From: Pseudoduganella danionis | Lineage (GTDB): Bacteria; Pseudomonadota; Gammaproteobacteria; Burkholderiales; Burkholderiaceae_D | Length of the DNA stretch: 64,000 nt | Assembly: GCF_009720775.1 (NCBI RefSeq) | Contig: NZ_WNKW01000001.1 | Coordinates: forward strand, 1,488,001 to 1,552,000 | Direction: 5' to 3' | Shown here: one piece after another, positions 25,315 to 33,694 of the stretch | Layout of the letters: each line of letters opens with the position of its first letter | How positions within the stretch are numbered: the first letter of the stretch is position 1 | Position numbers and translations under genes: made by a program | Notes under the pieces: generated by a model | Told to the model about the DNA's origin: nothing | What the model saw: only the letters and a program-made list of their open reading frames with translations | The model's database searches: none

Positions 25315-25839
25315 ATGAAATACATTCCGCTCATACTGGCGCTGGCGACCAGTGTCCCCGCGTTTGCCCAGCAAGCCTGGAACCATACCACTAAACAGCT
25401 GCAACGCAGCGAAGTCGATGCACTGCTGGCGCAGCCGGACAAAGTGCTGGTACTCGATGTGCGCCGCCCTGATGAGGTGACGGCCAAAGGTAGTTTCCCT
25501 GTGTACCTGAGCGTGCAGGCCAAGGATGTCGAGCAGCAGCTATCGTTCATTCCCAAAGACCGGTTGATCATCACCGTATCGAATCACGCCCACCGTGCCG
25601 GTGCGGTGGGTGATCTACTGCTGGCCAAGGGCTATCAGGTTGCCGGAGCCACCGGCTCGGAAGACTACGAGGCACAGGGCGGCACGATCAAGCGGATTGC
25701 ACCGCCACCAGCAAAGGCGGCTGCACCGACAGCTGCGGTATCGGCTTCGTCACCTTCCGTTTCAGCTTCGTCGCCTGAGCCGGTGCTTGATGCGGCGACA
25801 ACCGCACTGGCGTTATCGGCGCTGGCAGTCCTTCCCTGA
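25315..25839 (+). CDS. Exported rhodanese-like protein lacking the catalytic cysteine
   Basis: This is a 174-residue protein with a cleavable signal (MKYIPLILALATSVPAFAQQ). Residues 25-125 have the rhodanese outline: VLVLDVRRPDEVTAKGSFP and the loop TVSNHAHRAGAVGDLLLAKGY. Counting back from Arg94, the residue at the catalytic Cys position is Ser89, so normal sulfur transfer is not expected. The tail is Ala/Pro/Ser-rich and ends in a short hydrophobic stretch. It is the first gene of a plus-strand run with two DUF6644-like proteins and a cytochrome c, so it may be a binding or structural partner of those. Confidence 0.75.
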   Translation: MKYIPLILALATSVPAFAQQAWNHTTKQLQRSEVDALLAQPDKVLVLDVRRPDEVTAKGSFPVYLSVQAKDVEQQLSFIPKDRLIITVSNHAHRAGAVGDLLLAKGYQVAGATGSEDYEAQGGTIKRIAPPPAKAAAPTAAVSASSPSVSASSPEPVLDAATTALALSALAVLP

Positions 25840-25851
25840 GACGAGGTTACG

Positions 25852-26343
25852 ATGACGTTATTCGATATTGTCCACTTGATTCAAGAATCCGAGAGTAGTA
25901 CGGCGCTGCGCGAATCGCAATATGCGTTTCCACTGCTGGAGGCCTTCCATTTGCTGGGACTGGCCGTCTCGTTTGGCCTGATTCTGCTGACTGATTTGCG
26001 CCTGACTGGCCTGCTGCTCAAACGTATTCCGCTGGCCGAATTACTAAACCAGCTGCGCCATTATATTTTCGGCGGCTTTGCACTGACCTTCATTACGGGC
26101 GGTCTGCTGTTCTGGGCCGAGGCCGAGACGCTCTACACCAATCTGCCATTCTGGCTCAAAGTGGGCTGCATGGTGCTGGCCTGCCTGAATGCGCTGTACT
26201 TCGAACTGAAGTGGGGGCATCGCGCCACCCAGTGGGCCAATGAAGCCGTGCTGCCACGCGCAGCGACCCGTGCCGGCTGGATTTCGCTGAGCTTCTGGAC
26301 GCTGGCCACGGTGTTTGGCCGTTCGATTCCTTACTACCTTTAA
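25852..26343 (+). CDS. DUF6644-like four-helix membrane protein (copy 3)
   Basis: The 163-residue inner-membrane protein has segments FPLLEAFHLLGLAVSFGLILL, IFGGFALTFITGGLLFWAE, KVGCMVLACLNALYF and the ending FGRSIPYYL. The His in AFHLLGLA and the terminal FGR pattern match the copies at 12747, 13226 and 26366. It follows the rhodanese-like gene by 12 bp. Role unknown. Confidence 0.75.
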   Translation: MTLFDIVHLIQESESSTALRESQYAFPLLEAFHLLGLAVSFGLILLTDLRLTGLLLKRIPLAELLNQLRHYIFGGFALTFITGGLLFWAEAETLYTNLPFWLKVGCMVLACLNALYFELKWGHRATQWANEAVLPRAATRAGWISLSFWTLATVFGRSIPYYL

Positions 26344-26365
26344 TTTTCAGCTTTATATCTCGACT

Positions 26366-26839
26366 ATGACGTTTGTACAAATCCTTGGCTGGGTTCAGGA
26401 CAGCTATCTGATCACGCAACTGCGTGGTGCTAACCATCTGGTGATCGAAATTACCGAGGTGCTGCATGTAATGGGGCTGGTGAGTTTCCTGGCTGCGCTG
26501 GTGCTGGTGAACCTGCGACTGCTGGGCTTTGGCCTGCGCGCAGTGCCGCATCCGCAAATCGCTGCAGCCGTCGCTCCGCTGCTGTGGGGCGGGCTGACAC
26601 TCACGGTGCTGACGGGAACTACGCTGTTCCTGTCAGGCCCCGTACGTTACTTCTGCAACAGCGCCTTCGTCCCCAAGATGCTTTTGCTGGCACTGGCACT
26701 GGTGGTGCAACTGACGCTGTATCGCAAGGTGACGCGGGCAGAGCAGGTGGCGCCATGGTTGGCGCAGGGGAGTGCCGTGCTGTCGCTGTCGCTGTGGTTG
26801 GGCGTGGGCCTGTTTGGTCGCGCTATCGGTTATGTTTAA
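26366..26839 (+). CDS. DUF6644-like four-helix membrane protein (copy 4)
   Basis: The 157-residue membrane protein is taken from ATG 26366 (MTFVQILGWVQDSYLIT); a longer reading from 26315 would overlap the previous gene and has no family support. It contains EITEVLHVMGLVSFLAALVL, LLWGGLTLTVLTGTTLFLSG, LLLALALVVQLTLY and the ending FGRAIGYV. The His in LHVMGL is conserved among the four copies. It lies 9 bp before the cytochrome gene. Confidence 0.75.
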   Translation: MTFVQILGWVQDSYLITQLRGANHLVIEITEVLHVMGLVSFLAALVLVNLRLLGFGLRAVPHPQIAAAVAPLLWGGLTLTVLTGTTLFLSGPVRYFCNSAFVPKMLLLALALVVQLTLYRKVTRAEQVAPWLAQGSAVLSLSLWLGVGLFGRAIGYV

Positions 26840-26848
26840 GGGAAGACT

Positions 26849-27433
26849 ATGAAGTTGAAGTTAGTAGTGAGCATAGGGGCAGCACTGGTGATTCCGGCAC
26901 TGCTGGGCGCCTGCAGCAAACCGGCGCCCACGGCATTTCATCCTGATGCATCGATACAGGAAGTGATGGCACATATCGTCGATCCGGCTGCCGATGCGAT
27001 CTGGGGCGCCGTCAGAAGTGAGACCACCGCACAGGGGCTGAAGGAATATCAGCCTAATTCGGAGGCGGAGTGGCTGGAAGTGCGCCACCATGCGGTTGCA
27101 CTGGCGGAGGCGGCCAATCTGCTGCTGGTGGAAGGACGGCCTATCAGTCATACCAATCAGCTGGAGGATGCCCATGTGCCGGGCATACTGACGGCCGAGC
27201 AGGTGAAGAGCAAGATTGCGGAAGACCCGGCCAAGTTTGCTGCGGCGGCGCGCCAGTTGCAGCTGGCAACGCAGGAAGCCACGGCCGCTATCGATGCCAA
27301 GGCGGGGCCACGCCTGATGGCCGCTGGCGAAAAGATCGATGCCGCTTGCGAGCATTGCCACCGGACTTACTGGTATCCAAATACGGAGCAGCCGAAATGG
27401 CCTGCCCCGATCAAGACTGCGGCTAAACCGTGA
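26849..27433 (+). CDS. Lipoprotein c-type cytochrome, class II-like
   Basis: The 194-residue protein has a lipobox (PALLGAC; lipidated Cys22) and one heme site CEHCH (167-171) close to the C-terminus, as in four-helix cytochrome c' and related electron carriers. VRHHAVALAEAANLLL and RQLQLATQEATAAID would form the helices. The lipid anchor places it on a membrane facing the periplasm. Its position after two small membrane proteins suggests an electron-transfer unit. The stop overlaps by 11 bp the end of the convergent amidohydrolase gene. Confidence 0.85.
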   Translation: MKLKLVVSIGAALVIPALLGACSKPAPTAFHPDASIQEVMAHIVDPAADAIWGAVRSETTAQGLKEYQPNSEAEWLEVRHHAVALAEAANLLLVEGRPISHTNQLEDAHVPGILTAEQVKSKIAEDPAKFAAAARQLQLATQEATAAIDAKAGPRLMAAGEKIDAACEHCHRTYWYPNTEQPKWPAPIKTAAKP

Positions 27434-28564
27434 TGCCTTTGCGCGCCAGCAACTGGCGGCTGTTGTCGATGTACATCTGCTGGCGCTGCGCAGGCGTCAG
27501 CACCTGATCCAGTGTGGCGAGTCCTGCCGAGGAATCGCCACGATCTCCCCCTCCCACCCCATAGTCGGTACCGAACAGGATACGGTCGGCGCCCAGCTTA
27601 TCGATCGCCAGCTTGACCCACTCGCCATTGCGCGAATACGGGCCGGGATCGAGGTATAGGCGGCGCAAGCGTGCCAGCGGATCGGTTACCCCCGCCTTGT
27701 GTGCAGCCGGCACCAGCGTATCGATCAGATACGGCAGGAAGCCACCCAGCATGATCACTTCGACCGAGACATCGGGATAAGTATCGAGAAAATCCGTCAG
27801 ACCCAGCGTAATCGCGCCATTCGCCAGATGGCTGTTGCTGATAATGCTCCAGCGTGCATACTCGGTATCGCGCGGGATCAGTACCGGCGGCTGGCCCGGT
27901 AGCAGGGCGCTGGCCGGGCGCTGGCCGGAGCGCGGTGCACGAAGAAATGGCTGCCCAGCTTCTGCGCTGTGGCAAACAGCGGCGCCAGTGTACGGGCACT
28001 CTCCAGCGTAGCAAAGGCATTCAGCGGCAATGAGCCACCGATCAGCCCCAGCTCCGTGTGGGCGCGGCGCAGTTCCTGTGCAGCCCATTGCGGATCGGCG
28101 GCCGGTAGCGCCGCCACGGCAAAGAATCGATCCGGATAGCGTTTGACCACGCTGGCCAGTTCGTCATTCACGGCACGGAACAGGGGACGTAGCTGCTCCA
28201 GCGGCAGGGTGGCGTCGAAGCCTAGTGCCACGGTATGGCTAAGCAACTGGCGGCCGATGCCCAATTGATCCATGTGACGCAAGCGTGCTTCGATACTCGA
28301 GGCGCTGAAAGGGGAGGGTTTGCCGCCTGCGAACGAGGCGGTATCGAGATTTTCCATCAGGCTCACGCCATCGGCGCCGTCAAACACACGGGGTGTGCTA
28401 GAGCGTTGGCGTAGGAAGCTGATCTCGGCATGGGTAACAAAATGCGCGTGCCAGTCCACCAGCACGCGCGGACTTGCGCTGCTGGCACGGACTGCTGCCG
28501 GTGCACTGGCCATCAAGGCTAATGCACCGGCGCCGCGCAGAAAAGTGCGGCGATCCGTCATCAA
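27423..28564 (-). pseudogene. Tat-exported amidohydrolase-2 family protein, frameshifted by an 11-bp tandem duplication
   Basis: The frame from 28564 starts with a twin-arginine signal (DRRTFLRGAGALALMASAPA), then LVDWHAHFVT and ANDELASVVKRYPDRFFAVAALP, and fails shortly after HFFVHRAP. The rest of the family sequence (SNSHLANGAITLGLTDFL, VSVEVIMLGGFLPYL and LFGTDYGVG) continues in another frame to 27423. GGGCGCTGGCC occurs twice in tandem at 27905-27915 and 27916-27926. Removing one copy restores a continuous reading HRAPASALLPGQPPVLIPRD and a protein of about 376 residues. The lesion is therefore a replication-slippage duplication, or an assembly error. Relatives include aminocarboxymuconate-semialdehyde decarboxylase-like enzymes; the substrate is unknown. 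Confidence 0.9.
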
Positions 28565-28571
28565 AACTCCT

Positions 28572-31166
28572 TTACAGTTTATAGCTCAGACCTGCATACA
28601 CGAAGCGGCCGGAAGCGCCGTTCGGTGCGATGAAGGAGTATGGGTTGATACCGCTGGCGCGGTTATTTGTCAGGTATTTGTCCGGATAGCGGTTGAAGGC
28701 ATTCTGTACATTCAGATCCAGCTTCCAGTTTTTACTGAGCGCATAAGCCACGCTGAAATCGACATAGGTTTCGGAGGAGAATTCCTGATCGATATTGCCA
28801 TTGGGCGAAGCCACACCGGCCACGTCACCCACGTTGTAGCGGTAGCGGCCGTAGCGCGTCACCGTACTGTCGGTGGTCCATGCACCGCTGGCGTAGCGCG
28901 CACCCAGTACCAGCTTGTTCTTCGGCGTACCTGTTTCGGCGTCGCGCACTTTGGCGTTGCTGACCGCGAGGATCTGGCTACCGCCGATGCTGACGTAGCG
29001 GTGTACGTTCGAAACACTGGTGTTGAGCAGGCTTAGTGCCGCACTCAGCTCCAGCTGGCCGCTGCCGGCGCTCAGGTGATGCTTGCCGATGATATCCAGA
29101 CCATCAGTACGGCTATCCCAGCCGTTGGTGTAGTAGGACGCCTGCGTGAAGCCGGGCAGGCCGGCGGCATTGAAGGCGCTGGTGACGGTAGCGCCCTGCA
29201 GGGTTTCAGTCTGGATGATCACGTCACGCACTTTGAGGCGGTAGGCATCCAGCGTCAGCGAGCTGGTATCGGCCGGACGCCAGACGGCACCGAGCGAATA
29301 GGTACGCGACTTTTCCGGATCCAGTGCGCGCGCACCGAAGGCCCGCGCAGCCGGATCGTCGGGACGGAACTGGCGCGTCTGGCCCGGCGTCAGTGTGCCG
29401 CTGCCGGAGTTAGACCAGTTGCTGGTAGTGCCGGTGCTCTGGAAGCCCAGTGCAGCCAGGCTCGGTGCATGGAAGCCCGAGCTGACCGTGCCACGCAGCG
29501 CGATGGCCGGCGTGAAGTCGTAGCGGCTATTCAGCTTGAAATTGCTGGTGCCGCCAAAGTCCGAGTAGTGCTCGTAACGGCCGGTGGCGCCGACCAGCCA
29601 CTGGCGGTTCAGGCGTGCATCCAGACCGGCATAACCACCTGCGACATTGCGGCTTACTTCATTGGCATCTTGCGGCTTGATGCCGGAAGTGGAGGAACCG
29701 CTGATCGGAATGCGGGTGGTATCGCTGGCATAGGCCGTGCCGGGATACAGCGAACCGACGGTTTTGCCTGCGAGTGGGCCACCCGTGTAGCCGGCGGCAT
29801 CGCCCAGATCGCCGGTGCGCCAGCGTTCGTGACGTGCCAGCAGGCCAGCCGAGATATTCAGACCATCCTGCAGACCGTCGACGCCGAGCACATTGCTATA
29901 GTCGGCGGTGAGGCTGGTGGTATCGCTTTTCCATGAGCCCAGATAGAAGTGGGTCGGGCTGCTGGCGCCATACGACGGATTGGCCGTATTGTAGGTGTCG
30001 CGCGCGGTTTCGTTGGCGCCGTAACTCACCGCCAGATCGAACTGGCCGGCACGTTCGGCATCGAAGCGCACGCCGCCCACCACGGCCGCATCTTTGGCGT
30101 GGTAGCTCATCCACGGCTGGTAGCCATTCGGATACAGGCCCAGTACATCGTTCTCGCCCAGTTTGGTGCCATCGGTCACCGTGGTGTTGCTGGTGATGGC
30201 TTTCACCACGCGCTCGGGATTGACCCAGTTGTGCGAATCCTTGTCTGAATAATTGACCCAGCCATAAGCGACGGCTTTGGCGCTCAGTGGCAGTTCGGCG
30301 TTGGCGAGCGCGCTCCAGTTATTGCGCGATGCCTGGCCCCACTGGCCGTATTTCTTGTTGAAGCTGTCATTGCGCGGATCGCCGTTAGGGAACAGCTGGC
30401 GCCAGTCGGCTGCGCTGCGATCGACATTGGTATTTTTCAGGCGGTCGATGCTGAAGTTGGCGAAACCATCCTGCCCCAGTTTGATGCCGGTCCAGCCGTT
30501 GACGGCCGTGGTGTGGCCGCCGCCATCGGAATAGCCGCCGCCATGGGCGGACAGTTCGCCGCCGCTGCCATTCTCGCGCAGCACGATGTTGATCACACCG
30601 GCGATGGCGTCGGAGCCGTATTGTGCGGCAGCGCCGTCACGCAGTACTTCGACCCGCAATACGGCACTGAGCGGGATGGTGTTGAGGTCGACCACGGTAG
30701 CCGCTGGCCATGGATCGGTACCGGACAACTGGGCCGAAGCATTGCGGCGCTTGCCGTTCACCAGTACCAGCGTATAGGCGGGGCTAACACCGCGTAGCGA
30801 AGCGGAACGCACACCCTGGCCTTTGACGGCGTTCTGCCCTTGCGGGAAATTGAACGAAGGGTGCAGCTTGGAGAGCGCCTGATTCAGCGAGACGGCGCCG
30901 GTTTCCTTGATCTGCTGCGGCGTGATCACATCGATCGGCGAGGAGCTGGTGAGGACGGTGGCATCGTGACGGATCGAGCCGAGCACTACCACGCTGTCGA
31001 CGATGGCAGAAACGCCATCGGCGCCGGCGGTGAGGGCTGTGTTCTGGTCACCGCTATCTGCCGGAGCAGCGTTTTCGGCGGCAGTGGCATGCAGGGGAAC
31101 AGTGCTGCTGAACGCCAGCGTTACCAGCGTGGCGATCAGAGTACGACGGGGAAGTGCTTTATTCAT
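28572..31166 (-). CDS. TonB-dependent outer-membrane receptor (module 2)
   Basis: This 864-residue receptor has a signal peptide (PRRTLIATLVTLAFSSTVPL), a plug with VVVLGSIRHDATVL, SPIDVITPQQIKETG, YTLVLVNGKRRNASAQ and VEVLRDGAAAQYGSDAIAG, and a long barrel. It ends ...YAGLSYKL, so the last residue is Leu rather than the usual Phe. ATG 31166 (MNKALP) is preferred because GGAA precedes it; ATG 31178 is the alternative. It is close in style to the receptor at 13796 and again accompanies DUF6152 and GDTLVV proteins on the same strand, with the broken amidohydrolase 7 bp downstream. Confidence 0.92.
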   Translation of the reverse strand: MNKALPRRTLIATLVTLAFSSTVPLHATAAENAAPADSGDQNTALTAGADGVSAIVDSVVVLGSIRHDATVLTSSSPIDVITPQQIKETGAVSLNQALSKLHPSFNFPQGQNAVKGQGVRSASLRGVSPAYTLVLVNGKRRNASAQLSGTDPWPAATVVDLNTIPLSAVLRVEVLRDGAAAQYGSDAIAGVINIVLRENGSGGELSAHGGGYSDGGGHTTAVNGWTGIKLGQDGFANFSIDRLKNTNVDRSAADWRQLFPNGDPRNDSFNKKYGQWGQASRNNWSALANAELPLSAKAVAYGWVNYSDKDSHNWVNPERVVKAITSNTTVTDGTKLGENDVLGLYPNGYQPWMSYHAKDAAVVGGVRFDAERAGQFDLAVSYGANETARDTYNTANPSYGASSPTHFYLGSWKSDTTSLTADYSNVLGVDGLQDGLNISAGLLARHERWRTGDLGDAAGYTGGPLAGKTVGSLYPGTAYASDTTRIPISGSSTSGIKPQDANEVSRNVAGGYAGLDARLNRQWLVGATGRYEHYSDFGGTSNFKLNSRYDFTPAIALRGTVSSGFHAPSLAALGFQSTGTTSNWSNSGSGTLTPGQTRQFRPDDPAARAFGARALDPEKSRTYSLGAVWRPADTSSLTLDAYRLKVRDVIIQTETLQGATVTSAFNAAGLPGFTQASYYTNGWDSRTDGLDIIGKHHLSAGSGQLELSAALSLLNTSVSNVHRYVSIGGSQILAVSNAKVRDAETGTPKNKLVLGARYASGAWTTDSTVTRYGRYRYNVGDVAGVASPNGNIDQEFSSETYVDFSVAYALSKNWKLDLNVQNAFNRYPDKYLTNNRASGINPYSFIAPNGASGRFVYAGLSYKL

Positions 31167-31202
31167 CGGGTATTCCATTTCTAGGTTTTTTGCGGGCGAG
31201 AG

Positions 31203-32156
31203 TTAGCGTGGCGGCGGAGTGACAGCCACGTGGCCGAAGCCGATATTGTTTTCAGTGCAGATACGCTCGTCGCGCTCGATCACCTGCTGTTTGCCGGCCA
31301 CATTGCTGGCGACTTCATAGTGCCAGCCGTCCACTGCATCTTTTTCGGTGCGGCGTTTGGCCGGAATGGTGGCCGTCCATTTACGCGTGTAGACGGATGG
31401 ATCGTCGAAAGTGGCGACATAGTTGTAGCGCTGGCCATCGTTTGAGAAGATGTAGCGTTCGGTGATGTGGACGTTTTCGCTGGCGAATTCACCGGTGCGA
31501 CCAAACAGCGCCTTGCTGTTATTGTTGGTGACATCGACCACCAGCGTATTGCCTTCCCAGTGGCCGCGTGAGTCGGCGTTCCATAGCTTGATATTTTCCG
31601 GCAGGTGCGGCTTGCCATCGAGATGGATGATGCGCGTCCCCGAATTGAACAGGAACACCACATAGCCGGGGAACTGGCGGATTTCGTAGCCATGCCAGAT
31701 GAAGGACTTGGGCACACCAGCCGGTGCACAGCGTGCCAGCGGCTCGATGTACTGTGGCTCGGTAGGATTGTGGAAGTTCTTCAGGAAGTCTTCCTGTGCC
31801 GCCTTGGCCCACGGCTGGAACGGTACCTGCCCGTCGGCAGGATCGGTTACGCGGCTAGGCGCGCGCTCCGCGCGTGGCCCTAGCGGTTTGCGCGGCGGCG
31901 CCGGATCGCCCGGTATGCCACCTTGCGGATCGGTCCAGTTGTTATGGTTTGCGACGGTGTTGGACCAGTGGCCTTCCACGTCGGGCTGTCCATCGGCCAG
32001 CCGTTTGCCGGTCCATTTTCCGGATTCGACAGCGGTGTAGCTAGGCTCGAAGCGGATCCGGTCAGTACCGGCCAGCGGCTTGGCCTTGTTCTGCTGGGCT
32101 TGCGCATGAGGAGCGACGGCCAGCAGCAGAGTGAGCGCAGTTGCGAGTGTTTTCAT
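31203..32156 (-). CDS. Exported protein with GNTLVV motif (paralogue C)
   Basis: The 317-residue protein starts at ATG 32156 behind GGAACGCC and has the signal KTLATALTLLLAVAPHAQA. RGHWEGNTLVVDVTNNNSK, HITERYIFSNDGQ and FDDPSVYTRKWTATIP align with the same blocks in 17262, 18242 and 32165. LADGQPDVEGHWSNT near the N-terminus corresponds to LDGKPDLSGFWQG there. The group is uncharacterised. It lies between its paralogue (gap 8 bp) and the TonB receptor. Confidence 0.8.
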   Translation of the reverse strand: MKTLATALTLLLAVAPHAQAQQNKAKPLAGTDRIRFEPSYTAVESGKWTGKRLADGQPDVEGHWSNTVANHNNWTDPQGGIPGDPAPPRKPLGPRAERAPSRVTDPADGQVPFQPWAKAAQEDFLKNFHNPTEPQYIEPLARCAPAGVPKSFIWHGYEIRQFPGYVVFLFNSGTRIIHLDGKPHLPENIKLWNADSRGHWEGNTLVVDVTNNNSKALFGRTGEFASENVHITERYIFSNDGQRYNYVATFDDPSVYTRKWTATIPAKRRTEKDAVDGWHYEVASNVAGKQQVIERDERICTENNIGFGHVAVTPPPR

Positions 32157-32164
32157 GGCGTTCC

Positions 32165-32950
32165 CTATGGTTGCTTGTGCGTCGCTTGTGCAGCGGAAGC
32201 TGGCGGTTTGGGCGGGTAGTATTGTTCGTATTCCAGCGTGTAGCGATAGTCTTCGATCAGCTGGAAGTTCTTCTCGCGATGACGATGCAGAATCACGCTC
32301 AGATCCCATGGGCGGGCAAACACTTCCGGATCTTCTACGCGGGCGCTGTATTCGATGGTGTTGGCATCGAGGTACTTCCAGCGTTCCACCACATGCAGCG
32401 CTTCGCTGTGGTAGTTGCCGGCGCGGTCCAGCCAGGTCTCGTCGTTGAAGCCGGATACATCGACCACCAGCGTGTCGCCATCCCAGCGGCCGCGCGAATC
32501 ACCAAGCCAGAACTGGTTGCGGTCGCCGCCGGGGTGATCAGTGCCATTGGTGTGAATGGTGCGTACCGAATGGCCAAACTGGTGTACCAGCGTCAGGTCG
32601 CGCTGGCGCTGAAAGATCTGGAATGGCTCGGGGTAGTAGATCCCGCGCGGTACGCCCAGCGTCCAGCCCTTCAGGCGCGGATCATCCTTGTCGCGATTGG
32701 CGAAGTTCTTCTTTTTCTGCTCCAGTGCTGCCGGCAGATAGGGCAGCACATTGCCGACCACCACGCCAGCACTCGGTGGCGCATCAATGCGGGCCGCATG
32801 CGGTTCCAGATCGAATTCGGCGGCGCTAGTGGTCTGCCAGATGCCTGAAAAGTCCGGCCGGCCATTGGCCAGACGGGGAATCTTATCGGCGGCGAAGACG
32901 CAGCCGGTGAGCGCCGCCAGCAAGGTAAATAGTGTCAGGGATCGGATCAT
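32165..32950 (-). CDS. Exported protein with GDTLVV motif, probable lipoprotein (paralogue D)
   Basis: This 261-residue protein has a signal ending LFTLLAALTGCVFAADK; LTGC could be a lipobox, otherwise cleavage is after VFA. LANGRPDFSGIWQTTS, RGRWDGDTLVVDVSGFNDETW, VVERWKYLDANTIEY and VEDPEVFARPWDLSVIL place it with the three other exported paralogues. It overlaps the DUF6152 gene by 4 bp (ATGA), so they are translationally coupled. The C-terminus is Pro/Ala-rich. Function unknown. Confidence 0.8.
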   Translation of the reverse strand: MIRSLTLFTLLAALTGCVFAADKIPRLANGRPDFSGIWQTTSAAEFDLEPHAARIDAPPSAGVVVGNVLPYLPAALEQKKKNFANRDKDDPRLKGWTLGVPRGIYYPEPFQIFQRQRDLTLVHQFGHSVRTIHTNGTDHPGGDRNQFWLGDSRGRWDGDTLVVDVSGFNDETWLDRAGNYHSEALHVVERWKYLDANTIEYSARVEDPEVFARPWDLSVILHRHREKNFQLIEDYRYTLEYEQYYPPKPPASAAQATHKQP

Positions 32951-33375
32951 GGACGCGGCGCCTCGGTAGTCGGGGCGTCCTGCGCGCCACCGGTCTGGAT
33001 GGTGCGGCCATCGGCCAGCGTGACGAACACGCTATAGCCGAAGGCTTCGCCGTTCTTGGAGCGGAAGCCGCGGATACGTACTGGCTGGCCGATTTTCAGA
33101 TCGCTCTTGGCCAGACCTGCATTGGCCAGCGAATTCGGCGCACCGAATTCCACGCCCCAGTTAGTGACCTTGCCATCCGGTCCGGTGACATCGAAATACA
33201 GCCAGCTATGGGGGTTGACCCACTTGGCTTTAGTGATGGTGCCACTCAGGTCGAGCGGCTGCTTGGCGTCGAACTCGGCGGCGAAGGCGTGGTGCGCCTG
33301 CGCCTGCGGCACGCTGATCAACGCTGCACTGCCGGCCGCTAGTGCGATGAGCCAGCGCGATAGATTCATTTTCAT
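32947..33375 (-). CDS. Exported DUF6152 protein (copy 2)
   Basis: The 142-residue product starts at ATG 33375, 8 bp after AGGAG. The signal NLSRWLIALAAGSAALISVP leads to QAQAHHAFAAEFDAKQPLDL; again HH stands at the mature N-terminus. GTITKAKWVNPHSWLYFDV matches copy 1 at 16659. It is the first gene of a minus-strand operon DUF6152 - paralogue D - paralogue C - TonB receptor - amidohydrolase. Function unknown. Confidence 0.85.
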   Translation of the reverse strand: MKMNLSRWLIALAAGSAALISVPQAQAHHAFAAEFDAKQPLDLSGTITKAKWVNPHSWLYFDVTGPDGKVTNWGVEFGAPNSLANAGLAKSDLKIGQPVRIRGFRSKNGEAFGYSVFVTLADGRTIQTGGAQDAPTTEAPRP

Positions 33376-33524
33376 TTTTGTTCTCCTGAAGGATAAATGG
33401 GGCTTGCATGCCACTATGATTCGCAAGCCCTGTGCCAGCGTAGAGCGGTCGCGGGAAAATGAACTCAAGTGATTGTTTTCTTTAGAGAGTTTTGCGCCCG
33501 GCGCAAGAAGGCGCGCAGTCGCAT

Positions 33525-33571
33525 CTGCTGAAAAATCAGCAGTACTGTTGAGTAGGCAGCAGAACTGTTGA
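33525..33571. promoter_or_regulatory. Inverted and direct repeats between divergent module-2 operon and TonB receptor
   Basis: CTGCTGA-AAAA-TCAGCAG (33525-33542) is a perfect 7-bp inverted repeat. It merges with two direct repeats CAGCAGTACTGTTGA (33537-33551) and CAGCAGAACTGTTGA (33557-33571), 20 bp apart, two helix turns. Spacing on one DNA face suggests a regulator site in this 319-bp divergent gap; the rest of the gap shows nothing I can name. Confidence 0.4.
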
Positions 33572-33694
33572 TTTTGAACGCGCCCTTATTCCATAAGGCG
33601 TATATAGGAATGCGAATGAAGTATTTATCGAATCTAAGAAGGCGCACATAGAATCTGCCGCAATGTTCGCATTCACTCTCTGACTAGGCTACGC

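Noticed and set aside
29076..29936. A 286-codon plus-strand frame inside the module-2 receptor gene
   Set aside because: Antisense to a conserved TonB receptor; the translation is low in conserved blocks and has no ribosome site.
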